Assembly (NCBI GenBank): GCA_013398615.1
Contig: VZSR01003807.1
Location: forward strand, 2,265,180 to 2,329,179
Direction: 5' to 3'
Length of the DNA: 64,000 nt
Origin: Brachypodius melanocephalos
Taxonomy: Eukaryota; Chordata; Aves; Passeriformes; Pycnonotidae
A program made the position numbers and the translations under genes. A model generated the notes under the pieces. It saw only the letters and a program-made list of their open reading frames with translations. It had not been told where the DNA came from and ran no database searches. Numbering within the stretch: position 1 is the first letter of the stretch; each line of letters begins with the position of its first letter. This document shows positions 11,942-22,913 of this stretch, piece by piece.

Positions 11942-13623
11942 CTGGAAAATTAAAAAAGATGATCAGACTAGCCTCAGAAGATCAGATCATTGCAATTTTA
12001 CTGTAGTTAAGTCAATCTCAGTTTTTGCAAGACAAATCTTTATGGCAGCTTATTTAAGATATGAAATTCATGGCCCAGTTTTGTTTTACTTGGTGAAATT
12101 ATGAGTTTTTAAGTGAATGTGTTTGATGTTGACACAAGGTACTGGGGGCATGTGATGGAAGCCAGATTTGGTTATGTTGGGCTTAGGACCAACAAATGCT
12201 GTGGTTGTGCAATCAGTCAGGTTTGGTGAGGTCAGAGAGCTCTTGCTTGTCTTCCAGCAGTACCAAGTAGGTTATTTTCAGAATCTTCTTGGAAATTCCA
12301 TGTGTATCTATGTTTATAATGGAATTTTTTATAAATTTCGATCAGCCACTTGGAAAGTTATTACGTACCTCTCTAGGAATGATGCAGCTCCAGCTTGAAG
12401 AAGGAGACTTCAGAGCTGCCTGGAAGTGTGGTTGGTTGGAGCCACAGGAACTTGTAATGGTTGTAAGGCACAGTGATGGCCTAGCACCTCATAATAGGGG
12501 TGTCTCTTTGGTGTGTGCTGTTAATACAGAAATGCAGTTACACTGTCGTTACATCTAACTTGCTTAATGATACCTTTGTTAGTGCTGAGGCTTTATTTTG
12601 CTTTTTCAGTACATTCTGCAGTCCACAGAGAGGGAGTAAAGCATGTGTGTCTTTTGATGGTCCTGCAGAATAGATGAAAACCTCTCATTCTACACACCTG
12701 TGCATGGAGATCATAATTGTGTGATTAATCATGCTTAAACCAGAACTGCTGATGCATGTTTTATATGTGGCATGGATGTATTTGCTTTGCAAGATTACAG
12801 AGGGAAATCATGCCTCAAAACACTTTGTTTGAGACACAGTATTTTTAAAGAAGATACTGAAATGAATCTGTACTCTTTATGTGGAGATGCATGCACTTGT
12901 CTCTAGAGATGGACACAGAAATGAAATTGCCCTTTGCAAGTGGACATGCCCTTATGAGGGAACATGGAAGGCAAAACGGATTTGCATTGTTTGCAGGTGT
13001 ATTTTGAGAGGCAGATTATGGAATTGATACTTAACATAATGTGCTGATTACCTTGGAGTCCAGTCATGCAAAGATTTACAACTGAGGGTTGTACAGATGA
13101 CTGGGAGAAAGCCCGCTGATTGTGATTTTTGAAAGAATTCTCAGTGCAAGAGAGAAGTAAAATTTGGCATTGTGGAGCAAACACTCCAGATGATCTCTAA
13201 TGTAGTCTCCAAAAGCTGACAGAAGCTGCAAAAATGGTTTTGGCAAGATTCTAAACTTCTGTCTAAGAGATTTTTCACTGTATTGATAGAAACTACATGC
13301 CTTAGTTTTCTCTTTCAAGGCAGTGATGGATAAATTTCTGAAATATGATAAAGCTGGGGGAAGCCTGAAGCTATACAAGCTTTCCATTTTCTTTCTTCAT
13401 CATGTTGTAAAAACAGTGTAAATGTTTGAGATAATAAAGGAAGACATGCCAAGGGAAAAGAATCTCTTGTTCTCTAACTGTATCTGTTTGAAATGCAATC
13501 ATTCTGGTGGGGGAGTGTTAGGACTCTAAAGGTAACATGTAGTATTCTGATCTATTTAATCCTTGAGACACTGAAACTCATGAAAGCCGCTAATTTTTAG
13601 CTTTTGTCATGCTTTTTTCAAAG
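10334..13623 (+). other. DISC1: DISC1 intron 4
   Basis: This 3.3 kb phase 2 intron has gtaagt at its start and cttttttcaaag at its end. It contains a T15 run at 10486-10500, a T31 run at 11907-11937 and TATATA-rich sequence near 11460-11495. I recognise no repeat family or gene. Open frames of 60-105 codons on both strands (12168-12558, 12903-13387) show no homology I recognise and no flanking splice context. Confidence 0.9.
11907..11937. repeat. T31 homopolymer
   Basis: Uninterrupted run of 31 T in intron 4. It is the longest homopolymer in the window, likely to be length-variable and error-prone in sequencing. It could be the reverse complement of a retrocopy poly(A) tail, but I recognise no parent sequence upstream on either side. 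Confidence 0.95.
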
Positions 13624-13753
13624 GGTTAGACATGAAGAAAATGGTCTTTGTCATGAAAAAGAGCACAGACTTTTGAGATCAACTTCCCAGGAGCGGACGC
13701 AGGTTTCGGCCACAAAACGAAACCAGCTTTTTCAAGAAAAGAAACGGTTACAG
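13624..13753 (+). CDS. DISC1: DISC1 exon 5
   Basis: This 130-base exon has acceptor cttttttcaaag and donor CAG|gtaaca. The first base G completes the split codon TG+G (Trp); 43 codons follow and end exactly on a codon, so the next intron is phase 0. The translation begins VRHEENGLCHEKEHRLLRST and closes with KRNQLFQEKKRLQ. It aligns gap-free with human residues 424-466. It is the least conserved exon here (about 16 of 43 identical to the human protein as I recall it), but RLL, VS.T and LxQEKxxLQ are kept. The charged 3' part starts the coiled-coil helix that continues into exon 6, in the region of the human predicted leucine zipper around 458-479. The phase match to exon 4 and equal length to human make the call firm despite lower identity. 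Confidence 0.95.
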
Positions 13754-16700
13754 GTAACAGGGCTGCAAAGTTGTGTGTAAGAACCAGTGCTGTGGGGAAA
13801 ACCTTGTAAGCTGTCACAGAGTGAAATAAATTTATTGTAATAGCGACTTTGCTTCTGTGTAGTAATTAGAGCCTTGGCTGGAGTCCAGTCGATAATCTAA
13901 GTGATGATTGGAGATGGCAGCCACAGGAGTTGTGCTAATCTCATTACAGAAACGCAGAGCTGGAAGGTTTGGTGGCTTGTGTGCATGCTTAAACTTTCCC
14001 CATGATCTTTTTAAGCGTGCTCTTTGTTAAAATTTGATGTTTTAATATTACACTGATCTTCAGAAGTTTTTGTTGGAAGGCAAAAAGTTTTCATCCGTTT
14101 CTGGTTAGAATTTACTATAAATACATGTTTTACCAGCTTTTGTTCCTGAAAGATGATTGATGCTTTTCATAAGGATGAAGGAATCATCACAGAGCAGCCA
14201 GCATTTGCTAACAATAGCTTTACAATGACACATGATGTCACAATGTGATAGTTTGGCAAATGGAATGCTTCAAGATGGCATTACTCCAATTTTAAGTCTG
14301 CAAGCATTTTAAGCAAAGTTTAGCTCTTTCTTTTCATCATACTTCAAAAATCTCAATATACTGTCCAGTTATGTGTCTTTTAAAAATCTTGGTGATCACA
14401 GTGATCGCACTCACATGTGGCACCTTAGAGAGCTAGTAGACCTAGCTTTCCTTTTTTTCTGTGGTCTTGTCTTGAAATCTTTTTTTGTGGTATTTTCATT
14501 CCTTTGGTGGATCCAATAGTATAGTAATCTCTGCCCGTGTACCCACATAAATTTATACATATAGAAAACCCACAAAGCAGTAGAGGAAAACATCTTATGT
14601 GGTCATTGCAAAATTGTACTTAGGTGAAGAAATGTTTTTTTAATCCTACTCAATACCTTTGTATTTTTTAGGTTTATTTCATCAAAAAGAGGAGATATAG
14701 CATAGTTCAGCATTATCAGTATGTGGAAATTTTTTTAAAAAATGTAGACATCCAAGAGACATCTCAAGATATAAACTGAAAACTGCTGTAGTTAAGACTC
14801 CATGACAGCGAATTCTTACACTTACTCAAGCTGAATCTTTATTCTTCTGTAGTTATACTAGGGAAAAATCAACCATACCATTATACAAGCATGCTATTTA
14901 TTAGCATTTCATCAGAATTACCAGGAATTCAAGGTTCTGGGGAAGGCTGATCCATGGTTATTGTTTGCAGTCAGGAACCCCTAAAGATTGCTCCTGCCCA
15001 AAATCTTGTATGACCAGAAGTAATTTTTTAAATTTTCCTCAGCCCCACATTTCTTTATTTTTTCTTCTGCCCTGTCTCCTGTTGGTTCTGTATTTGTCTT
15101 CAGGGACTTGAAAACATGTGGCAGTATCTATAACTTATGTTTTAATGTTTCTGCTTCCATCTCTGCTTCATGGAGACCAGCAGTCCATGAGTGAAGCTGG
15201 AGGTATACAGTCAGAACTCATTAGTTGTTGTGTTGGAAATCCCAGTTTAAACTCAAATCTGCAAAGTAAAACTCCAGCTTATGTTTAGTGAGATGAATAT
15301 CTGCTGCTCAATGCTGAGACTTTAGGCCCTTTTTATCTGTCCCTGGAGGCTGACCAAGAGCACGCTGAAGGCTTCTTTGCATTTCTGGAAAAGAATGCGG
15401 GAGAATTCCAATTTACTGATTAAAATTTCCATGCTCCCAAGAATGCCTGTGAACTATTCTTGAGCAGAGCAGCTTTCTTTCTGTGAATGCAGATTGTGTG
15501 CTTCTGGTATCTATTTATGTTGTACATTTCAGTCCTAAAAGTGTGATTGTAAAACCAGATTCTGTTCATCCTCCTTTCTGTTCCCATGTAGGTTGCTTAT
15601 TGCAGTGACTGCAATTACTGCATTTTCACAGAATATGGAGGTCTCCGTATTAAATAGGGCCTATTAAGATTTTGGCAGTATTCCCAAGCCAGTAACACAG
15701 AGACAGAATTGTCCTTTGTGCACACTAAAAGCCTAATTTGAGACTGAAAAAAACAAAACTGATGTTTTTGGTCTGCTGACCTTTCTGTCCTTGACAAATG
15801 CCTGTGGGTTGAAACGTGGGCCACACCATTCTCTTCTTGCTATATCTAAAACCAAAGAAGAAGGAAAATAAGTGATGAACCTAGTGTGCAGGACTGTTAT
15901 AAGTTGAAATTTTGGAGCTAGTCAACCTTTGAATATGTAAGGTCCATTATTCTTATTCTAAGTGATACTTGAGAAACTGCTTACAGTGCAGCAAACCTGA
16001 AAGTATGTTTGTTAACAAAATTAGTGAACTAAACTTCATGTAAATTGCATTGAAAACAATAAAATAATGTTAAGGTTCTGAAATGAAGCTCTAAAAAAGC
16101 AAAGAAATGCCAAAGTCTGTTATCTGTGCTTAGTACATATGTTTTGTAAGAGTCTGTAATATTGAAATATGCCTTTTTCCCCCCACCTAGATCTTTACCT
16201 CATACATAGCTCAAGTCAGTTCAGATATACAGAATGCTATTTTATCTTCATTACTCAGTATTTGACCCTTTTACTGTGTGCTACTCAAACCTTCTTTTGA
16301 ATACAAATTTATTAATTAGTGAGTAGGCACTTTTTACAGTATTAATCAACATGGCATCTTAGTGATTCAAACTCAATTTTATCTTTGTAACACTATTTTG
16401 GGTGTTACTGCCATTTTCTCAGATGCAGAATGGAGAAGTGAATTGCCATGAAAAGCCATATGGTTGTTTCTAAAGTCAGTTTTGTAATGCCTAGTTATTT
16501 ACTGATTAAAGATTTGATTTGGGGTTTCTGGCTTTTTGGTTTTGATTTTTATTTTTAGTTGAACTGAATGTGATCAGAGTTTGAAACTGAGCTTTGATTT
16601 CTGTTGAGAGCCTTTAGGTAACATGTCAGAGATCTCTTGCAGGTTGTATAGAAAATGATGAACATACGGTCTGTGGCTGTGTGTGGAGATAATAGTTTAA

Positions 16701-18044
16701 ATGGCTTGCAAAGTTTCACAGAGACAGTAAAAAACATAGGAATAGAGTGAAATTCTCCAGTATGGCCTTCAGCTAGTTTGATGACAACTTCAACTCAGCA
16801 ACCTAGATTCCTTCAAGAAGTGCTGCTTCCTTGGATGCAAGCTGTCTGTTGGATTTTCAAGGAAAAACCTGTGCAAGCACGATGTACAAATTCATGAAGC
16901 CTTTTTTCTTTTTTTTTGGCCGCCTCACTTCAGGAGGGACATAGGAGTGCCTTGAGCATGTCCAGAGAAGGGCAGTGAAGCTGATGAAGGGCCTGGAACA
17001 CAAGTCTGATGAGGGGCAGCTGAAGGAGCCTGGAGTGTTTAGCCTGGGGAAAAGGAGACTCAGGGAGGACCTGATCACTTTCTACCTGAAAGGAGCTTGT
17101 AGCCACGTTGGTCTCTTCTCCCAGGTAACAAGTGACAGGACAAGAGGAAAAGGCCTCAAGCTGTACCAGGGAAGACTAAGAGTGGACATGAGGAAGAATT
17201 TTTTCACTGAAAGGGCAGTCAGGCTTTGGAGCAGGCAGCTCAGGGAGGTAGTAGAGTCACTAGTAGAGAAAGGATTTGACAAAGCACTTAGTACTGTGGT
17301 TTGGTTGACAAGGTGCTGTTCGGTTAAAGGTTGGACACAATGATCTTGGAGCTCTTTTCCAGCATTAATGATTCTACAATTTTGTGATTCTAAAAATTGT
17401 AGTTTGCTCTTGCAAGAAACATCAGTGTCATAATGCCCACAATTTGAACTTCTAGAAAGATGAGTGCAACTGAGATTGAAATTCTGTGCATTTTAAGTCA
17501 AGGGAAGAATTTTGTGCTTTTAGTTTAAATGAAATGTTAATTATCAGAAGGACTGGTTGTATACTGATTCTCTGCTTGTATCCTGTGCTTCATGTCAGAT
17601 TGGAACCATTAGACAAACCTTTGCAGGGATATTCTGCAGGATAGGTGTTTGATCAGTTTAGCTGCCAGTCCACAGAATAAGATTCTCTTGGCATGGATGA
17701 TCTGACATCTGTTTTTTTCATGGAAGTTTTTAGCTTGTGAACTTGGGAAATACCTTTGTATTTTAAAAGTGAAAGAAGGCTGACAAATAGGTGTTGGAAG
17801 AGGGATGTGAACTGTGGCGTTGAAATGGAGGTGGTGAGTTTCAGGCTGCTGGAAGCAGTAGAATTTGTGAATAGAACTGACATAAGAATTTTTGTGTGTC
17901 AGCAAGAGGATGTCTCATTTAATGTTTGCTAAATTGGACAAATTTAATTCATACTACTTCTGACACTTGTATTGTTTTTTTCTTAGGGGCAAATGGATTT
18001 CTTTTATAGGGTTCATAGTAAACCTTGGTTTCTGTTCTATGCAG
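13754..18044 (+). other. DISC1: DISC1 intron 5
   Basis: This is a 4.3 kb phase 0 intron (gtaaca to ttctatgcag). It holds one sense-oriented CR1 fragment at about 16935-17391; the rest is AT-rich sequence with no gene I can recognise. A competing acceptor-like sequence (ttttttcttag, AG at 17985-17986) lies 58 bases before the real exon 6 acceptor. Using it would shift the frame and meet a TGA, so it is either unused or gives a decayed transcript. Confidence 0.9.
16935..17391 (+). mobile_element. CR1 LINE fragment (3' coding end and tail)
   Basis: The segment matches the end of CR1 ORF2 and its 3' tail. In the + frame the residues VFSLGKRRLREDLITFYLKG, FSQVTSDRTRGKGLKL and RKNFFTERAV are typical of the C-terminal end of avian CR1 reverse transcriptase. 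The tail has GGTTGGACACAATGATCTTG, TTTTCCAGCATTAATGATTC and a degraded terminal ATTCT-type repeat. The longest open frame (16975-17343) breaks away from the family sequence near its end, so the copy is dead. It lies in the sense orientation within intron 5. Confidence 0.9.
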
Positions 18045-18280
18045 AAAGAAATTGAAGATCTCCGAACAAGACTGGCCATATTAGAAGGAAAAGATCAACA
18101 GCTGAGAAGAGAAATTGAAGAGCAAGATAGGCTCATTCAGTCACAGGACTCCGAACTGGCTGCTTTACTTGGCTGCATTTCTTTAAGAGAGCTGCAGGAA
18201 ATAAGCAAGGCTGTGGATGACACTTTAACATCCTCCTATCAAATTCCATTGAGTTTAGATCTTCCAGAAGCTATAAAGAG
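18045..18280 (+). CDS. DISC1: DISC1 exon 6
   Basis: This 236-base exon has acceptor ttctatgcag and donor GAG|gtattt. It starts on a codon and ends with two bases (AG) of a split serine completed by exon 7. The product starts KEIEDLRTRLAILEGKDQQL, followed by RREIEEQ, LQEISKAVDDTL and QIP. It aligns without gaps over all 79 residues to human 467-545, about 44 identical by eye. The block KDQQLRREIEEQ is invariant against the human sequence as recalled and leaves no doubt about the gene. The first 35 residues are a charged heptad-rich coiled coil; SLRELQEISKAVDDTL forms a second amphipathic helix. The reading frame stays open into both flanking introns (17967-18458), so retention of the intron start would give a truncated C-terminus rather than an immediate stop. 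Confidence 0.97.
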
Positions 18281-19596
18281 GTATTTAAATTTCAATTTAG
18301 ATGTAGAGTCTTGTATCTTCCTGTATGTTCTGGTGAATTGGCTGTCAGTTGTTTTCATCCGTGTGCCAACTAATTATCTGGATTTAGGCAATTTAAAACT
18401 TTCTAAGGAGAGATGTTGGAGTTCTAATAGTGATGTACTTCCTCAGAAGAGTTTGTAGTTATTTGAATGTCTTGCACTTAATGTTGTCTTACGGTGAAGA
18501 CCCACCTACAGAAAGCATATGTGTCCATTAATTGTTAACTCCTATCAGCTTACACTATTTCTTGTTAACTGGTGGATTTTTTCCCCAGTTTGATAATGCA
18601 GTAATTGGAACATATTTCTCATAGCCTGAAAGTGTGTACTAAGCACCATTCAAATAAATATTAGAGTTGCTTCTTGCTCCCATGAACTTTTAATTATAAT
18701 AAAGTCCATTGTGATGAGGGGTGCTAGACTCAGACAGTGGACTTGAGGCAGTGGGGAAGAGGATGCAGCATGAATAATTTTGGGACACTCACAGTTAAAT
18801 GAGCAGTAGATGGATCCTTTAAATGGAAAAGTAGCTACTCTTGGCAGTATTTTGGAAATAACCTCGTCTTTATTTAAAAAAGCAATTCAAGTACTGAAGC
18901 TGTACTGGACATTAGTGATGGGACTTTGAAAGTGGTACTGCTGCTGTGTCACCAAGAGAAAGTAAAATTCTTGTTTATCCTAACATACTTTTCTTGCAGA
19001 TAAGCAATAACTATGTTGCTTGTGAATTTTTTTCTCCCATCATGTTTATTGGATTTAGTTTTGTTGTATTAACATTCATGAGAAATTGCTGCTCATGTGT
19101 GCTAATTTATACAGATTTTTTTCAAGTCAGCAGAACATTTTATAGAGGACATATTCTTCTCTTTTGACATGTGTTTAAAATTTTAAATTAGGTTACGGGA
19201 AGTAGTTTCTCGCCTTAAGTTTAGCTTGTTTTAATAATATCTTATTCCTGTGTTTCTGAGACTGAGGAATAAAAGATCTTAAGCAGTATGTCTGAGAAAC
19301 TGATTTTGAGTTTTCTTAGTTTTGGATTTGTTTATGAAAGAATATTCAGATTATTTTTTTCTCTCATTGCTGCTGTAATATTTGGGTTGCACTTACCTCA
19401 TTGGGAAATGATTTAAAAGTGAGTTAAACAGTATGGGTTCAGGAGAAATTTTTCCTGAGTCATTTGCTTATTAGCACCATGAATAGCACAATCACTTGAG
19501 AGAAAACAGGCATTCATTATTCAAAGTGAGTTCCTAACTGGAATGAAAATTTTAAAATAATTTCTTTCCTTTCTATTCATTTTTAAAAGCTGCAAT

Positions 19597-19713
19597 GGTG
19601 GTGGTGGGGTTTGTGTTTGTGGGTGTTTTGTTTGGTTGGTTGGTTTGGTTTGTTGTTGTTGTTTTGTTGTTTTTGTTTGGTTTGTTTTGTTTTGTTTTTG
19701 TTGACTTTGTTGT
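19597..19713. repeat. G/T-rich low-complexity block
   Basis: About 115 bases are made almost only of G and T on the + strand, starting with four GGT units and continuing with TTTGG, TTGTTG and TTTTG units. It abuts the antisense LTR at 19772. The conspicuous Gln/Thr/Lys-rich open frame on the - strand (19521-19826) is a translation of this repeat and not a gene. Confidence 0.9.
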
Positions 19714-19771
19714 CGGCAGTGGTCAGGTGCTTCTGCTCTCATTCCCATAGCTGGAGTTGTGCTGTTGGGAC

Positions 19772-20337
19772 TCTGGAGGGTTGACCTTGGCTGCACACCA
19801 GGTGTGCACAAGGCCACATTATCCACTCCCTCGTCTCAGCTGGCCTGAGGAGAGAAAATAAGATGGAAAACAATCCCTAGGTTGATATAAGACAGTTTAC
19901 TAAAGCAAAACCGAAATGTTGCATTCATGCAAACAAAGATTTTATTCTCTACTTTCTGACATCATCAGGTGATGTCCAGACACTTCCCAGGAAGCCTCAG
20001 CACATGTAGTGGTTGCCCTGGAAGGCAAACACTGTAAATAATGAATGCTCTTACTTCCTCCTCCTTTTGTTAGCTTTTATATCAGCAGACATCCCAAACA
20101 TCCTATAGTATGGCATATCCTTTGGGTCAGTGGGAGTCAGACGTCCTGAGTATGTCCCTTCCCAAGATTTTGCCTACCCCAGCCTACTGCTGGTGTGGGA
20201 GGGAGGGAGGGAGAAGGTGCTGATGCTGTGGCAGCACACGCTGGTGTGCGTGTTACCAACACCTTTCCAGCCACCAATGCAAAGCACAGCACTGTGTGGA
20301 AAGTTAACTCCACCTCAGCTAAACCAAATACAGGACA
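19772..20337 (-). mobile_element. Avian endogenous retrovirus LTR (solo, antisense)
   Basis: Read on the - strand the element starts TGTCCTG, passes a GAGTTAACTTTC stretch and CAGTGCTGTG, and ends in GGTCAACC followed by a decayed CCACCACA-type terminus. This is the layout of songbird LTR families. A TATAAAAG box is at 20074-20081 and an AATAAA signal at 19941-19946 (both - strand), in U3 to R order about 135 bases apart. The length (about 566 bases) fits a full LTR. No internal retroviral sequence flanks it on either side, so it is a solo LTR left by recombination. It is antisense to DISC1, the orientation usually tolerated in introns. The target-site duplication is not recognisable, so the outer edges are accurate only to a few bases. 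Confidence 0.75.
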
Positions 20338-21298
20338 CAAAAATGCAGTTATTTAACAGTGAGAGTTTATTCAGATTAACAGTGACCTTAACTGATGGGT
20401 GGCTTCCTTTTCAAGCTATGCAGTCTACCATACCTCAGGTACAGATATTTTGTGTCTGAATCCAAGTCTGTTCTTCTTCTGTAGGATGAAAAAGCATCAT
20501 GCACATACTAATACATCCAGTGTGGGTATAATTCCTGTGTGCCTATGGGCATCCCCTAGATTGTCACACAGCTAAACAACAATAATTTAGGAGATAACCT
20601 TGTTTAAACTTCTGCTTGAAGCAAGGCTACAGTTTCCAACTGAGATGAGGTCACTCAGGGCCCCATCTGTGAGTTTTGTATGTCTTCAAAGATGGAGATT
20701 TTGCAGCCTTGCTAGGCATCCTGCATTTCACCACTCTTGCTGTAAACTCTTTTTCCTTTGTCTTGCCAGAATTTCCATGGTTGCAGCTTGTATTGGCTTA
20801 TTCTAAATCAGTATTTCTTGTGGAAGAAGTATTGTTTATTAGGTAAAAGGTTTAAATACTTGGTTGATGCTAGTTCAATGTATTAGTTTTAAATTCCAAA
20901 GTCTTGACATAGTTAATCTGAAAGAGATTTTTATGGAAATGTGCATTTTGTTTTATGAATAGTTGCAGAGGGGGAAAAAAGTTTTCCAAATTTAGAGCTG
21001 TCTGTGTGAGAAATAAAGCTATTACTCATGCACATGTACTAGAGATCAGTGATTATGTAGAAGTTCAATATCGATGGGCAGAAAATTACAATCTCCTCAC
21101 TGCTGGGCTGCAAGATACTCTGTATTTATTCTAGCAACATTGTGCTTGTCAGTAAAGTACTGCTTATAATGTGCTTTTGCATAATTATTTGTTGACTACA
21201 TGAATTGCATTCAGCACTGGAGTAATACAGGCAGGGTTAGTGTGAAGCATCTCTTAAGACAATCTGTGCTGTAATGAATTGTATTTGGTGGCTTGCAG

Positions 21299-21536
21299 GT
21301 CGCTAAAAGATAAAAAATTATTCAATATATTGAAGCAAACTTCCAGGAACATGAGAGAACATGTTAAACAAGGAATACTTTCTCAAATACTTGGCCTTCT
21401 GTGTGAAGGAGGAAAAGAGCAAGTCAAATATAACACTGGGATGAGCATTGGATCTAAGCTTATTTTTCTTGTCGAGTGTTGTTATTTTTTCAGGAGTGTT
21501 CTTTGTTTTGTCTTGTTTATCTTTGGTATATGGTGA
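21299..21536 (+). other. Speculative exon-7-like or alternative terminal exon frame
   Basis: An AG at 21297-21298 (ggcttgcag) is followed by a frame that continues exon 6 in the correct phase: AG plus G gives Arg, then SLKDKKLFNILKQTSRN and onward for 78 codons to a stop at 21534-21536. The first 17 residues look like exon 7 (LQEKEQLFSISIKETTAK), sharing L, K, LF, I, K and T at similar spacing. Against it: the acceptor has a poor polypyrimidine tract, no strong donor follows, no AATAAA follows the stop, and frames of this length occur by chance in AT-rich DNA. I list it as a possibility only. Confidence 0.15.
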
Positions 21537-22610
21537 ACTTTTTAAATACAAAGAGCCTTTGTCAATACCTAAAGCATGCTTTGAGTTTGAAGAATTAAGA
21601 AGTGTTAGGCACCTTGTCCTGGGACCTTACTTGAGGGCTGTTGGAAAACACAGTTGAAACCTGCTGGTTAATGGACAAAGAAATATGTTTTGACAGGGAA
21701 TTCTCACTGAGGCTGAGACTGCAGAATGTGGTAGTTTTGCTCATCCAGGCAGGCTTAATTGCTCTTGGTAAGCTAAAGGGTATAATCATTATTTTAAAAT
21801 GGGGAAATTGCAGGGCAAAAGCTCAGTTCACTTGCATGGGGTCGCGTGGAGATGCATTTAAAAGGTGGGAGCAGCGGGTGTTGTGTGCACTGTGACACAT
21901 GCCAGTGTTTAACTGAAGACAACACAATGAAACCAGAGGAAAATGGGTGTTTCAGTGTGAAGTACTTTCTTCTGGAGATTGCAAAAGGTGTCCAAATATA
22001 TTATTTTCACATTTGCTACTGGGCACCATTTCAGAAATACTTGTTTTTAACTAGTGTAGTTTGAGTTTTCTAATTATAAAATGCCATATTAATTATTTGA
22101 TCTATTCACTTCAGTATCTGTTAGTTCCTTTATTTGTTTCTTTCTATTTCAGAATACAAACTGAGGAAATCTGTTATACTTCACTTCATATTTAGTTTCA
22201 TTTAGCAGTTTCTTTGTTTTATCCATATCTGCAGATGCATGTGTCCTTACAGCACGTCATTCTTAAAAGAAATTGCACAGTTCCATCTGGGCTATTGTCT
22301 GGGCATGGATTGCTGCTTGAAAGCAATTCAATTATATACCTTTCAAAATATTTGAATGCTCCACCTCTTCTTCATATGGAACAATTTTTGATTAGTAGGA
22401 TGTTGTTCTATGGTGGGTTTGTGGAATCATCTGAAGATACGGAAGTTCTGTTATGTGTATTAGTTATTGGAGGGTGGCCAGGGGTGCAAGGAAGTGGACT
22501 TGAAGATTTATGCAGCCAGTTAACTCTGCTTTTGTGATGCCTGGAGTTCATTTGAGAAAGATCAATTCAAAATGAAATACAAGTACTCAGGGGGATGTAA
22601 ATCTTATTTG

Positions 22611-22637
22611 TTGGAATATACTTTGAGTATATTCCAA
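22611..22637. repeat. Perfect 12-bp inverted repeat
   Basis: The arm TTGGAATATACT (22611-22622) is followed by a 3-base spacer TTG and its exact reverse complement AGTATATTCCAA (22626-22637). Related AAGTACTC words occur just before and after it. It lies 100 bases upstream of an assembly gap. Its function is unknown; a remnant of a small inverted-repeat element or a hairpin-forming site is possible. Confidence 0.9.
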
Positions 22638-22739
22638 AGTACTCAAAATGTACTCTAAGTATTCTTCTTGTGGGTAACTAGATAGAGAGGGCTCACAATC
22701 TGGCTGTACTCAGGAATGTGCATTCTCCAAAAACCTATG

Positions 22740-22839
22740 NNNNNNNNNNNNNNNNNNNNNNNNNNNNNNNNNNNNNNNNNNNNNNNNNNNNNNNNNNNNN
22801 NNNNNNNNNNNNNNNNNNNNNNNNNNNNNNNNNNNNNNN
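22740..22839. other. Assembly gap (100 N)
   Basis: Exactly 100 Ns, presumably a placeholder of unknown true size. The right flank begins with a run of G followed by T-rich DNA, which suggests a G-rich sequence that was hard to read. Confidence 0.99.
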
Positions 22840-22886
22840 GGGGGGTTTTGTTTTTGTTTTTTTTTACAGCTTAACACAGAATTTTT

Positions 22887-22913
22887 AAACTCTGTGTTTT
22901 AAAACTCTGTGTT
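22887..22913. repeat. Short direct repeat beside gap
   Basis: The unit AAACTCTGTGTT occurs at 22887-22898 and again at 22902-22913. A reversed partial copy (AACACAGA) lies just upstream at 22873-22880. This looks like a local duplication in the flank of the second assembly gap. Confidence 0.8.

Noticed and set aside
16975..17343. 122-codon open frame, + strand
   Set aside because: It is the decayed C-terminal end of the CR1 reverse transcriptase, not a host gene.
19521..19826. 101-codon Gln/Thr-rich frame, - strand
   Set aside because: Translation of the G/T-rich simple repeat and the LTR edge.
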